A DNA stretch of 64,000 nucleotides, taken from contig NW_019775857.1 of the NCBI RefSeq assembly GCF_001039355.2, positions 378,042 through 442,041 of the forward strand, in the 5' to 3' direction. A program made the position numbers and the translations under genes. Below are positions 10,360 through 21,600 of this stretch, piece by piece. Below the pieces are notes generated by a model that worked only from the letters and a program-made list of their open reading frames with translations, made no database searches and had not been told where the DNA came from. Each line of letters begins with the position of its first letter. Within the stretch, counting starts at the first letter, position 1. This DNA comes from Lingula anatina. Taxonomy: Eukaryota > Brachiopoda > Lingulata > Lingulida > Lingulidae.

Positions 10360-12738
10360 ATGAGTTATTACATGACCTCTGGTTCCAGGGTCTTTTTCCA
10401 CTACAACAGACGTTACAGAGTAGGCGTGTATTGCAAAACAATCTGTCTGTTTCTTTTAGCCTTCTTCTCCGTTCATTTTTACCTCTTTAAAAGCATGATG
10501 AACCAGGAGAATGTAAGCCGCGAGAAGTTCAGGATGGAGAGAGATGTTGGGCAAAGACTTGTAATAAACATGAAACAATTGTCAAGTGCTGCCATAAAAA
10601 CTCCAAACGAGCCCTTTCTGGACATGTCAAACGATTCCCGTTACACGACTTCTTCTGGCACCATTTTAGGTTCGGCTGTTTTGACATTGGCTAGTCAAAA
10701 ATCCACCAATGGAGATTTCACAGAATTTACCCAAGCGACGTCGACTCAAATACTTTCAAAAGAGTTACCGTCGCCACTACAATGGGACAGAATAAAAATG
10801 TTGAAAAGTAGTGGGTTCTATTCTTTCAACGCAACATCCAGCGATCTCAAACCTCTGAACAGACCCGTGCCGGACACAAGACCAGACGCGTGCAAGAAAG
10901 TCTATTACGACATTGATCGTCTGCTGAACGTCAGCGTCATCATCCCAAGTCACAACGAGGCTTGGTCGACGCTACTCAGGACATTTCACTCGGTGCTCAA
11001 GCGCACTCCAATACAACTCCTGGTAGAGATACTGATAATAGATGATGCGAGCACGTATCCATATTTACGCCAGCCACTGACGGACTATATCAGCAAGTTT
11101 CCGAAGGTGAAACTAGTGAGGATGCCAGAGAGGGTAGGACTGATCCGCGCCCGTCTCCATGGGGCAAAGTTGGCTCGTGGAAGCGTGCTGTTCTTCATGG
11201 ATTCCCATACTGAAGTAAACCACGGCTGGATAGAGCCTGTTCTGGCCAGAATACAGGCCAAGAGGGATGCAGTGATAATCCCGACCATAGACATTATCAA
11301 TTGGCAAACTTTCAGGTACACGTCCTCAAGGGGGATATTCCACGGGTACTTCAACTGGGACCTGATATTTGCATGGAAGAGAATCCCGGAGTCCGTTTTA
11401 AAAACGACTAAGTCCCCAATCGACCCCATCCCAACGCCGGCCATGGTAGGATGTGCCTATGGTATCGACAGGAAATATTTCTTCGAGCTCGGAGCGTATG
11501 ACGAAGCGATGGAAATATGGGGTGGAGAAAACGTGGAGCATTCTCTCCGAATATGGATGTGCGGGGGTTCCCTCGAGACGCTCCCGTGTTCACGTGTTGG
11601 GCACGTGTTCAAACCCAAACTCCCGTACTCCTTTGCCGGTGATAACCCAATAAAAGTGATCATGCGAAATATGATTCGTGTCGCCGAGGTTTGGATGGAC
11701 GAATACAAAGACATCTACTACGCCACGTTCACTGGAGATCTTGAGCCAGTGGATCTAGGAGCCCTGGATGAACGAAAAGCCCTCAGACGGGCTTTAAAGT
11801 GTAAGTCCTTTGATTGGTACTTGAAAACTGTCATGTCAGATGTCCCAGTACCTGTCAAAGGTGACCAGCAATTCGGGCATCTCTTGCACTACTGGTCAGA
11901 TGATCTGTGTGTCCAATGCAATGGTCAAGGGGTGGATTTCACCATGACCGATTGTTCCGACCAACCAGCCAGTGCAAAAGGTTTTCATATCAACAAAATG
12001 GGTAAATTCATGTTTTACAGCATGTGCTTTTCCGTGAATAAACACGGAAAGCTTCATTTAGGACAATCATGTAATGAGTCAGATTCCGATTGGGTGTATG
12101 ACGACTACCTTATCAAGAACACTGCACGAAATCTTTGCCTGACCCACCGCAGCCACCACGGTATATTCTTAGAGCAATGTAACTACCTTGACAAAGCCCA
12201 GAAATGGTCGTTTAAGTATAATTTTGACTGGCGCCCAAGGCCGTCTATAGAGAAAGTGGTGAAGTCATTTATGACCAAACCCTCAAGTGCTGTTCATTTT
12301 GGTCAACTAAAGAACATTGGCAGTGGAAATTGCCTGTGGTCGTCAAAAGGGGAAAGACCGTTAATAAAACACTGTAAAGGACAGCCTCTTTACGACCATA
12401 TTATACACCTGGACAAGGACGGGACACTACGATTTAGAAATGTGTGTTTAATGATTCTTAAAGTTGATTCTAAACGATATTTCCACGCCATCATGGCGGA
12501 TGCTACTAATAATACTGGCTGCACTGTTCTGAAGAGTGAGAACTCCCACTGTGTCGCAACTAACGCAATATCACAATGCACAACTCAGCTCGTTCATGTT
12601 GAATCCAGACTCTGCCTTCAAGAGAGCGTGGATGTCAACCACATCACTTTGGCTCCTTGCCAAAAAGAGTTCAAGTTTCAGATGTGGGAATTCCGCCATC
12701 AACTCAAACATGACAATAGAAACTTGAACAGCATCTAG
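10360..12738 (+). CDS. Polypeptide N-acetylgalactosaminyltransferase with two ricin-B-like domains
   Basis: This enzyme family transfers GalNAc from UDP-GalNAc to Ser/Thr of proteins in the Golgi, the first step of mucin-type O-glycosylation. The start is the first ATG of the frame (10360; upstream codons in frame begin at a TTG). This gives 792 residues in one uninterrupted exon. A short cytosolic tail is followed by a membrane anchor at ~21-43 (type II topology) and a Ser/Thr-rich stem to ~165. The GT-A domain shows V193-IIPSHNEAW, D228-D229-A-S, the metal-binding D281-S282-H283, the W387-GGEN Gal/GalNAc-T motif, and C410-SRVGH415 with the third metal ligand. Two lectin-type regions follow (~503-630 and ~645-780). 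Each has three Cys-containing repeats and ends in a QxW motif (QKW, QMW). None of the six repeats keeps the classic CLD triplet, so sugar binding is uncertain. Most family members carry a single lectin domain. Being intronless suggests a retro-derived copy or strong intron loss. Catalytic assignment is secure; peptide specificity cannot be inferred. Confidence 0.93.
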   Translation: MSYYMTSGSRVFFHYNRRYRVGVYCKTICLFLLAFFSVHFYLFKSMMNQENVSREKFRMERDVGQRLVINMKQLSSAAIKTPNEPFLDMSNDSRYTTSSGTILGSAVLTLASQKSTNGDFTEFTQATSTQILSKELPSPLQWDRIKMLKSSGFYSFNATSSDLKPLNRPVPDTRPDACKKVYYDIDRLLNVSVIIPSHNEAWSTLLRTFHSVLKRTPIQLLVEILIIDDASTYPYLRQPLTDYISKFPKVKLVRMPERVGLIRARLHGAKLARGSVLFFMDSHTEVNHGWIEPVLARIQAKRDAVIIPTIDIINWQTFRYTSSRGIFHGYFNWDLIFAWKRIPESVLKTTKSPIDPIPTPAMVGCAYGIDRKYFFELGAYDEAMEIWGGENVEHSLRIWMCGGSLETLPCSRVGHVFKPKLPYSFAGDNPIKVIMRNMIRVAEVWMDEYKDIYYATFTGDLEPVDLGALDERKALRRALKCKSFDWYLKTVMSDVPVPVKGDQQFGHLLHYWSDDLCVQCNGQGVDFTMTDCSDQPASAKGFHINKMGKFMFYSMCFSVNKHGKLHLGQSCNESDSDWVYDDYLIKNTARNLCLTHRSHHGIFLEQCNYLDKAQKWSFKYNFDWRPRPSIEKVVKSFMTKPSSAVHFGQLKNIGSGNCLWSSKGERPLIKHCKGQPLYDHIIHLDKDGTLRFRNVCLMILKVDSKRYFHAIMADATNNTGCTVLKSENSHCVATNAISQCTTQLVHVESRLCLQESVDVNHITLAPCQKEFKFQMWEFRHQLKHDNRNLNSI

Positions 12739-13540
12739 TTTTTTAAAAAAAATATTTCAAAAATGTGACAGCTTTAACAACCGGATATGCTGGGGCATTT
12801 GAGATTAGGCCTATGGTGCACTTTTTTTTTATTTTGTAATAATACTATTTATCGCAGCATGAAAATTTAGCAGGCCTTTTTTTTTTTGTACAATACCTAA
12901 ATCAGCCAGATAACTGTGTTGATACTCAATATAAGTGTAATTAATGGTTGACCTTTTTAATGCGGTTGAACTCTTTGATCTCCAGGCATTTCATGGTAAT
13001 AGGCCCCTATTGATGAACATTTTTATATTGGCCCCGCTCACCGACACGTAAAGATTATAAATATAAACGTAACAACTGTGAACGAAAGCGTATAGTCGAC
13101 ATTACAAGATATTTACATATCTGATTCTTGTAGTAGTATAACAAAATTATGGATTCTTTTTTTTTTCTCCCCAACCTGTCATTTCGCTTGATGAATACTT
13201 CATAATGTCTCACGCACATCCGCCTTCCATAATCTTGGTGAATTAGGCAAAATAGGATGGATGAAGGGTTCACATTTTTACGTTCCCGCATCGGTACTCC
13301 CCAACGTCGTTACACCCATTGGCAAAATTATGATATAACCTGCATCAGTTCTCCCCGGCGCCATTATTACTCCCTCATCGGTTTTTGTATAACGTTTTGA
13401 AAAATTGGTAGGGCTGTGATGATGCGGATTTGTAACAGTACTGAGAAGTTTTGTAAGCAGGTGCTTCAATTGTTATTTGGAACAACTAAAGCAATTTGTC
13501 GCACCACGGTTTGACTTGGCTAGCTCATTGCCGTGGATGA
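12739..13540. other. 3' flank of the GalNAc-transferase; nothing coding seen
   Basis: T-rich and A-rich runs follow the stop codon. No canonical AATAAA was found near the stop on the plus strand, so the transcript end is unplaced. Short minus-strand frames (13055-13291, 13278-13469) show no protein-like features. Confidence 0.4.
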
Positions 13541-13544
13541 GACG

Positions 13545-13665
13545 AATCACATCTACCGCATTCATATACATGATGACACGTACGCATTCCGTATATGAAT
13601 GCGGTGGATGTAACAAATCACATCTACCGCACTCACATACATTACGACACGTGCGCATTCCGTAT
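13545..13665. repeat. 50-bp direct repeat with an embedded 21-bp inverted repeat
   Basis: A ~50-bp unit at 13545-13594 recurs at 13616-13665 with about 5 differences. The first unit also forms a hairpin: 13549-13569 pairs with 13591-13611 at 20 of 21 positions, around a 21-base loop. The sequence therefore reads unit, inverted tail, unit. A remnant of a foldback element or a structured regulatory site are both possible. Confidence 0.8.
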
Positions 13666-16600
13666 CACATGCACTGGGTTCTCCTTTTCTACTCTGACGA
13701 ATGAGATGATGGTTGAGGATATAAGATTTCATAGTGGATCGTAATTAACGAAGAGTGGATAATAACAAATGAAAAACGGAATTTGAATAGTGATAGGCCT
13801 AATATTTAATGCAACTGGCAAAAAAAAAAAAAAAAAAACGTTTGACAGGTAGCCTATATACATGTATTAACAATAAGATCATAAAAGATTTAAACATTAT
13901 GTGATGTCAGCAAGACAACTGCCAAATGTAGCTCATGTGCAAATAGTTTCTCTTCAAAAGAAGAGAGGTTGTCAAATTCCATCACTGTTAGCAAATACAC
14001 TTACCTGATAAGATGTAATAAAATTCTTTGCTGTTTTGTCAAATCTAGGACCTAAATCGCGTTAGCATAAACTGAAACAATTACCAATCTAGATAGAATA
14101 AAGATGTTTTAGGAAAACAATACTGTTTTCTTAGTGCAATTCGACGTCAGAAAAAGGGGGGTTCATTTGTGTTGTTTATAGGGTATAAGAAAAAATGGAA
14201 ATCTGGATCGAATGAAGACGTTTAAATTTAGATGTTTATTAGGTTTGTCCTCAGTGGTAGTTCACACCAAACAATAATGAGATATTTCAATGTTTCATTT
14301 CTAGATGAAAGAAAAAAAGGAAATTTCCCGTTTTCGGATCGAAGAAAAAAAGGAGTAAATGATTTTTTTTCATACAGTGCGAAAGTATAAAACACAACAT
14401 TTATTATAGACACCGACCTTCTCTGTGAATGGTGTCTGTATAAAATTTGTAAAATATCTACAAATCGGAATAAGAAAAATAGGCGATTAATAGAATTTTT
14501 ATTTGTGTTCATATTTTCATTAAATGGGGAGAAATTCAATCTTAGGTGACAGAAGAGAATACATGTAGTTACTACTGTAGGTGCTAAGTGATAACCATGT
14601 TGTCGAACACTGTATCCATAGAAGAGGGTTATAGGCCTACAGATCAGTCCTCCAACACTGGTCCTTAAGTAGGAAGCAACGGAGATAATGATGTGATTTT
14701 TTCTTCAGTCAACAGTTAATATTGAGATTTTACCTCCAGTACTAAGTATGGAAAAGAAAGCAACGGAGAGCTTTTACATGTATATACACGTATATGTATA
14801 AAGCACAGCAGTATGTCATTATCAAAGCTGCACAATTACACCGATAACGGCTACAAGTCGAAGAAATGTATAAATATTGATAAAAATGAAGATACTTATA
14901 AGGCTGAAAATCACGGCGTAGTTACTGTTAAGTGACGAAGGAAGACTCAATTCGATACTTTTCGCACCAAGTCAAAAGTATCAAAAGAGACGACATTTTA
15001 AAAAGGGCGATAAGGCTGTTTTCTCGCTGTTAAAATGACATCAAAGCTGCGACTCATTTCTATCGTTTACGTTCGTCACACCTTGGAGCACGTTGTACAA
15101 ATTGAGCGTTGTGCAAACAACACGGCGGTGGAATTCTCGGCCCGCGCACCTGCGTGGAACCAGAGAGGTGGGGAGAGAAATAGAAATGCACGGCTATTAT
15201 CGCTAAGTTGTTAGCGTTCATTAACTTTGCACAAGATTCCCTCGTCTGTTCTGTGTATTTAGTGTTCCAGAGAGAGAGAGAGAGAGAGTGAGAGATGAAC
15301 TTATAAATAACAAGAGTGGGTATCTCGTCAGAAAAAAGAGAAAGCTGTAAATCCCTATTCAATAACACATTTCACTAGTGGTGTAACCTGTTTTAGCAAA
15401 TTTGTCAAGATTTGGAATTCTAAAGCATAGCTATACAATTAACAACAATGATTTTTTCAATAGTAATTGAAAAACTTAATTATATATAATGTTCTATTTA
15501 GAAATGCGTAGAATATAAAAATACGAAAATATTAAGCGAGATTCTTTCGGAAAGAGGAAAAAGGAGAGAAAGAAATAAGAAAAACCAAGATTTATGGTAT
15601 TTTTTCTTCGTCGGTGCAGTTCAGTCGCTGGGAATAGCTCAGCAACACCTGGGGTAAACAGAAGTAAAGATAGCGGACTAATTGCCGGAATACACACACA
15701 CACTAGCAATATCTGCGATTCCGGGATCGTGCAGGTGTTCGGAGACCAGGTCAAATTTCTTCTCAAATTCCCCCAAATCTCAGCAAGCCCAAACAACTCA
15801 ATGCACCGTGAATCATTAATTAAACACGCACTGATTTGACCCCCTTTTCACACCGATGAATCCGTGTCCTTTGTCTTATGTCTTATATATTTCCTATTTT
15901 TTTATTTGATTGAACTTGTTTATCCAGTTGTTAATATAGTGGATAAATGAAGGTACCTGTGTGTGTGTGTTGTATTGCTAAATTAATTTTATTCGCAATT
16001 TACAAAAGCTGAAATGTCCTTAAGATGTTGGACAGAAGAAGAAGAGGAAGAGAGAAAGAGAGAGAGAGAGAGAGATGCCCTGTATGACCAAATCCCAAAA
16101 ACAGCCGTGTTAATATTTTATCATAAAAATGTTTGACACAGACCATTCAATATCTTCATTTAACCAGTCACTTACATAGACACTTCCCAATCTTTCCACC
16201 CATCGCTAACATAATCGAATGACGTAATCTTCCTATTCGGTAATCTAGCTTGCGGTTATTCGGAAATTGAACAAAATAATCGGTTATCTTCACAACATAA
16301 TGGACCAGTGATCAACGTAGTTTGCAACAACAACAATGTCGCAACCCAAACTCAACCCACGCAGCGTCGTTGTTTGACACACCGCCGCTCCAAGCCGCGG
16401 GACGCTGTTTACGTCGCTAATAACTTAACGTGATTAACACTAACATGTTGGTAGACAATGACGTAACGTGTGCTATCTGCCCTCGCTGACTCTTGATGAC
16501 ACAGAGATTTAGTGCAAAAATTTTAACGTACGCTATGAAGGGATGCCGAATAACTTGAACTACATTGAGATCATAAGTGAAAAAATACATATTTGCAGGA

Positions 16601-17427
16601 CAAGCAAATAATTTTTAATGAAAACAGAAACTCCTTTTTGTTGTTTTAAAGCATAAATCATTTGTTTAATTTATGGAATTAGCAAATAATGATCGTCATG
16701 TGCCCTTTGTGACCGCAACATCCCAAGATCAAAATTCTTGATACGGGGGAATAAAAACATAGATATAAAAATATCTGTAGAATCAAAACGACCAGTACGC
16801 CACGCGTTCTTGTTGACCAAAATGTTCGGTACGGATATTATAAGTTATATAATTTTTCAGATTAATTCAGTGGTGATATTGTAAGCAGTTTGTCTGATTC
16901 AAACAAAAGTTACATGACCATGAGTGTCCCTGTTGACACCTAGTTTAGACGAAGAGTACAAATTATATTGCAGCATTACACTTATTCATAAATATTCTCA
17001 AAACATGTAAAACAAGAAACTGGCCGGAGTTTGATTTGACACCAAGAAAAAAATCTTTAAAAATTTTTATGTATAGGACATTATATATACATATTTTTTT
17101 AACCATATATTACAGTACCCTCTACCAGGGCCACAGATTTATTATCACTCGATGTATATGTTCACAAATATGTCTCTGGCTATTCATGACAATTTTTTCT
17201 ACTGTCCGCCGAGAATTTTTGTTTAGAATTAATGTCAATACTCAGCTGTTCTCCAGAACAGAGTGGAATTACGGCAAGAAATGTATCGGACTACGTGTAC
17301 CACATACGTACTTCTCTAGAATATGGTTTAGTAATTTGTATTTCTGATATAGGAACTCCTTGACAGCAAAGCGTAACGACCTCGTAGATGTTTCTACATA
17401 CGGTGCACTTTCAACAGAAACATTCAG
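13666..17427. other. Intergenic DNA; no gene seen
   Basis: This stretch holds an A tract near 13819-13838, GA microsatellites near 15268-15296 and 16040-16075, and a short GT run near 15960. Open frames up to ~103 codons (for example 14228-14539 and 15494-15796, minus) look random: biased to Phe, Leu, Ser and Lys, with no recognised motif. It may hold regulatory sequence, but none can be called. Confidence 0.4.
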
Positions 17428-17756
17428 CATTTTGAACCCCCAAACCATCACGCCCAGCTGGTATTTTTGGGACTATAAAGTAATTACTATTACCGGTGGC
17501 AAAAATATAAGAGAGTTCGTTTGACATTCTCGTCAGGGGAAAAAACCTTGAGATTCAAATTTCACAGTTTTTCTGTTTTAATGGGGAAAACATACTCTTG
17601 TTTAGAGTTGATGGCAGGGTTCCGAAATGCGGTGAGTTTTGACGTGTGGCTTACGCAACTTTCGTTTCAAAATCCTCGCACTTTACAAAGGTGGTCTTGA
17701 CGTTAAGACCGAAAATGTTTAGTCTCCTTTGCGACAGGACAAATTACATTTTTTAA
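17428..17756. repeat. Left copy of a 329-bp duplicated block at an N
   Basis: This block matches 17759-18087 over its full length, with only about two visible substitutions (near 17434 and 17452). It ends at the base before the N. The right copy starts one base after the N, apart from one extra C. This is the exact geometry of two contig ends that overlap but were not merged. Confidence 0.93.
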
Positions 17757-17757
17757 N
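17757..17757. other. Single undetermined base at a copy junction
   Basis: One N separates the two 329-bp near-identical copies. See the neighbouring repeat entries. Confidence 0.95.
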
Positions 17758-17758
17758 C

Positions 17759-18087
17759 CATTTTAAACCCCCAAACCATCACACCCAGCTGGTATTTTTG
17801 GGACTATAAAGTAATTACTATTACCGGTGGCAAAAATATAAGAGAGTTCGTTTGACATTCTCGTCAGGGGAAAAAACCTTGAGATTCAAATTTCACAGTT
17901 TTTCTGTTTTAATGGGGAAAACATACTCTTGTTTAGAGTTGATGGCAGGGTTCCGAAATGCGGTGAGTTTTGACGTGTGGCTTACGCAACTTTCGTTTCA
18001 AAATCCTCGCACTTTACAAAGGTGGTCTTGACGTTAAGACCGAAAATGTTTAGTCTCCTTTGCGACAGGACAAATTACATTTTTTAA
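17759..18087. repeat. Right copy of the 329-bp duplicated block
   Basis: This is the same sequence as 17428-17756 at an offset of 331. It continues past 18087 into unique sequence. The real locus probably contains this block once. Confidence 0.93.
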
Positions 18088-18614
18088 ATGTAAAAATCAA
18101 AGGGCTGAAACTGAAATTCCCGTTTCACACACACAGTCATACACACACACTGACAGTTACACACACACACACACACACTAAAAAGCAGAAAATAGTAAAA
18201 AGAGTAAATTAAAATTTGCCTCTTTTATGCGGTCTACGACCGATAATTCCTTATTTAAATGGGACTAAAATTCTGATCTTATTGTTATCACCAGCTATTT
18301 ATTTCTCCTTTTGAGAGTTCTATTGTGTTACAAAAATGGAAATGACGGTTATGAAATAAATGAGTCATACTACCTCCGAGATCGACGTAATTAACATGAA
18401 GCAGAATACAATAGTTTTCTACTTGTCATCAGCTATTACTGAAGTATTTCTTGACAGCTAAACGATTTACAGGACTGTCAACTCAAAATGTTTATGGAGG
18501 CCGAAATGGGGGGGGGGGGGGGGGGGGTTTTTATTTCACCAGTGAGCGACACCAATGGCAATGTAAAATCATGTTGCATGATGGAACTAGACTATACACC
18601 GACCAAGTTAGGTC

Positions 18615-18658
<44 letters not shown>

Positions 18659-21600
18659 CACCAAAAGGTATCAAGTCATCTTTCTCATATTAACGAAAAG
18701 ATAATAATTTCATATGATTGATTTCGGCTTTTTTTTCCTCAGGTGATTTTCTATTAATATTGATAAAATCATTACACACAACATCTTGTGAATTCGGAAA
18801 ACTATACTATTGATAGTCTTGGTGTTAAGAAAGTTGCCCTTGATAGTCTATGATAAGAGAAGTTAAACACAGTAAAACAGCTGTTTCTGGTACGAAATCT
18901 TCGCTCAAGAACCGATATTAAATAGATTTTCTGATTCTTTCATGCTTAATAAACTTGGTTTCGATGCGCTCTGCGGTAAGGGAAAAAGTAGAGATAGGAA
19001 TTGAAAATTAAGGGGTTCTTTAGTTTAGATTCCCGATGAATTCCTGACATAGCAGTGACGGGTAAAGTTCACTTGATTGTTATTATTTTTGTTTTTTATC
19101 CCATTGTTTTTAAAATGGAACGCGACACCTGAAGTGCACGGGGTCTTTGTACTGAGGGACAAATATCGCTATAAATTACCAAATGTGAAATTCCCGTTAC
19201 ATTTCATATTCTTAAACACAATGTGGGTGGAATAAGAAAGTTAGTGTATAGATATTGTTCATATCACCTTACTTTGACGAGGAACAATGGGTAAGCGTTG
19301 GTCTTATTTGATTTTTCCTTTTGCTTTTGTAATAGCAGAGCCATTAATATTATATGATTATACTATTTATTTTTTTCTGTATTTTTTTTTTAAATTGATC
19401 AGTAGTCTAGTCACGTAGACCTATTCACAATAAACAAATAAAACATCGTGAATAAAACTTAAGTAGAAGTTAAAGCCAGGTCATTTTATGCTGTTGGGAT
19501 CTTATAATCGGTCTTTGCTTTTATCCGATTATTTCTCCAACTATAGGGTGCAGCATTATATTATTATTTTTTTTTAGGAGTGAGCACCAATTTGCCCCCA
19601 AAAATTTTTTTAATGGTTCAAATAATTCACTATGACCATTCTGTTTATCCGGTTTATTTATTTATCATCTCTTCTTTTTATTTATTTATCTTTTGATAAT
19701 TCGTCATTCTCAATATGCAATGTCATATAACCATTCTAATAATATCTGAGACTTTTGATATAACATCTTTAATGTTGTCAGACCTAGTACTATAAAAAAA
19801 TTGCTACATGTTCTATGCTGTTAATACCAGGCGTGCCAAGTACTCTTAGTACTGAAGCAACAAAAAATTCAGGTTGCGCTTTTTTAATGATCAAAGCAGG
19901 TTGGAATTAACGAAGCGGGTAAAAGCAAAAAGCCACCAACTCATTCATCATTTTTCTCGAGCAGTTCTTCCTGATTAGAGTTGATGGAGGAACATTTTGG
20001 GCGGAGATTTCTTCCATCATAAAGCAGGCGTCATACTTGAACGTTATGACACGTTCTGCCCCGCATGACAATGACTCAAGTTGGGTGCATTTCCATATAT
20101 CTAGACAGTACAATATACATTTAGTTTGAGTTAGATGACACTGGATAAAATAAGGCCTTTTATTTGCTTCCAACTGCGCCGCGATCAAGCTTTTTTTCTA
20201 TCTCTCTCTTTCTCTCTTCCCCGACATTACACCAAGAAAAGAAAGGAAAATAAAGAAAAAAATAAGAAATAAAAACTTGATGCTCTCCAACAATTCCCCA
20301 GTATTATGTGTTATTTTTCGAGTGAAATACACCGATTGCACTCACGTAAAGGTTACCTACAGCAGGAGTCATAAAACACAATTGTTCACTCTCTTTCCCT
20401 TGGAAACTGGAAGGCAATAACAGCGGATGAATATCCTGCATCGCCGGAAGTTCTTCCGACAATGTCATCCTTATTTCTTGTGCAGGATCACAACACTACT
20501 AAAGAGGTCAACTTTTTAGTGGTTTGGTTGAAGAAAAAGGCCACTGGAGTCTGTCTAGTGGCGGGACTCCTGTCTATTTCTCTGTAATAACCTATATCGT
20601 ATATTGTTATATATTGCCCAAGTTAAAGAGAGTCAACAGTACTCAAGTTGAATCCGTACAAAAATGATTTAAGCTAGGTATTTTGATAATTTCTATATTT
20701 CTACGACTTTATTTTAAATGCCAGGTAACGGAAATCGGCGTACTCTTGTGACCAAAACCATTGGGTATTAAATCAAAAGGATTAACATCAAATTAAAAAC
20801 TGAAAAATAGTTCCCTTCTGTTAATCAATAGGCCCTTATAATGGTGTCCAATATTTTTGGTAATTACATACAGTTCGTAGCTTTATCACAAACTTCCCAT
20901 AAGAGCCGGTTTAAGAAATATACTTGAAGGTTTCAAGTTACACAATATATTTTTTTCAAATGCTTTCAGAAATATATTTTTTTAAATTTTGGGTGCCGGT
21001 CAGCTTTGTTAAAGAAACACTTTGGAGATAAGATCCGATGTCGGAAAACATTGCTTCTAAAAACAAATTCACTGCGCTTACAACGTTTTAAATGTTCATA
21101 ATTTCAATCCTTGCAAACAGCTGCAGCGTTTTTTTCGTCTGTAAAATGATATCTTTGATTGCCCTGCGTATAAAAATACTTTTCAAAAACTGGTAGTGTT
21201 TTGGCCTTAAAAATTCGAAAGTTTTGCCTTTAATGCGTGACTTGTGTAGAGACAACATATGTGCGCAGTGTCTGACTACATTCTGACTACAGGATGCGCT
21301 AGTAGTCTGTTGCACAAAATTATTGTATCGGTACCTGTATCAGTGAATAAATTTTGTATACTATTTTAGAGGACCCTGATATTTAGAGGGGGCGCGGTGT
21401 CGTATTGGGGTTTACCGTGAAGTGTAGCCACTTTATGGGAAATTTACGACATACTTCTTCGTATCTTCCCAACTTAAATGCCACACCCAATTACTGTCAT
21501 TTCAAGAGCTAACAACGGGTAAAGCATGTCTTCCGTTCGTTGCACTAGATTTCACCAGAGTTTTCGTATTTTGCCGAGACGATTTATTGCTGTATTACTA

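Noticed and set aside
11085-11714. Minus- and plus-strand frames of up to 119 codons inside the GalNAc-transferase
   Set aside because: Shadows of the real coding strand.
17110-17140. Short match ACCCTCTACCAGGnCCACAG shared with 46111-46131
   Set aside because: About 20 bases only, with no alignable flanks; too short to call a repeat family.
18451-18721. Frames with poly-Gly and poly-Phe
   Set aside because: They translate the G and T homopolymers.
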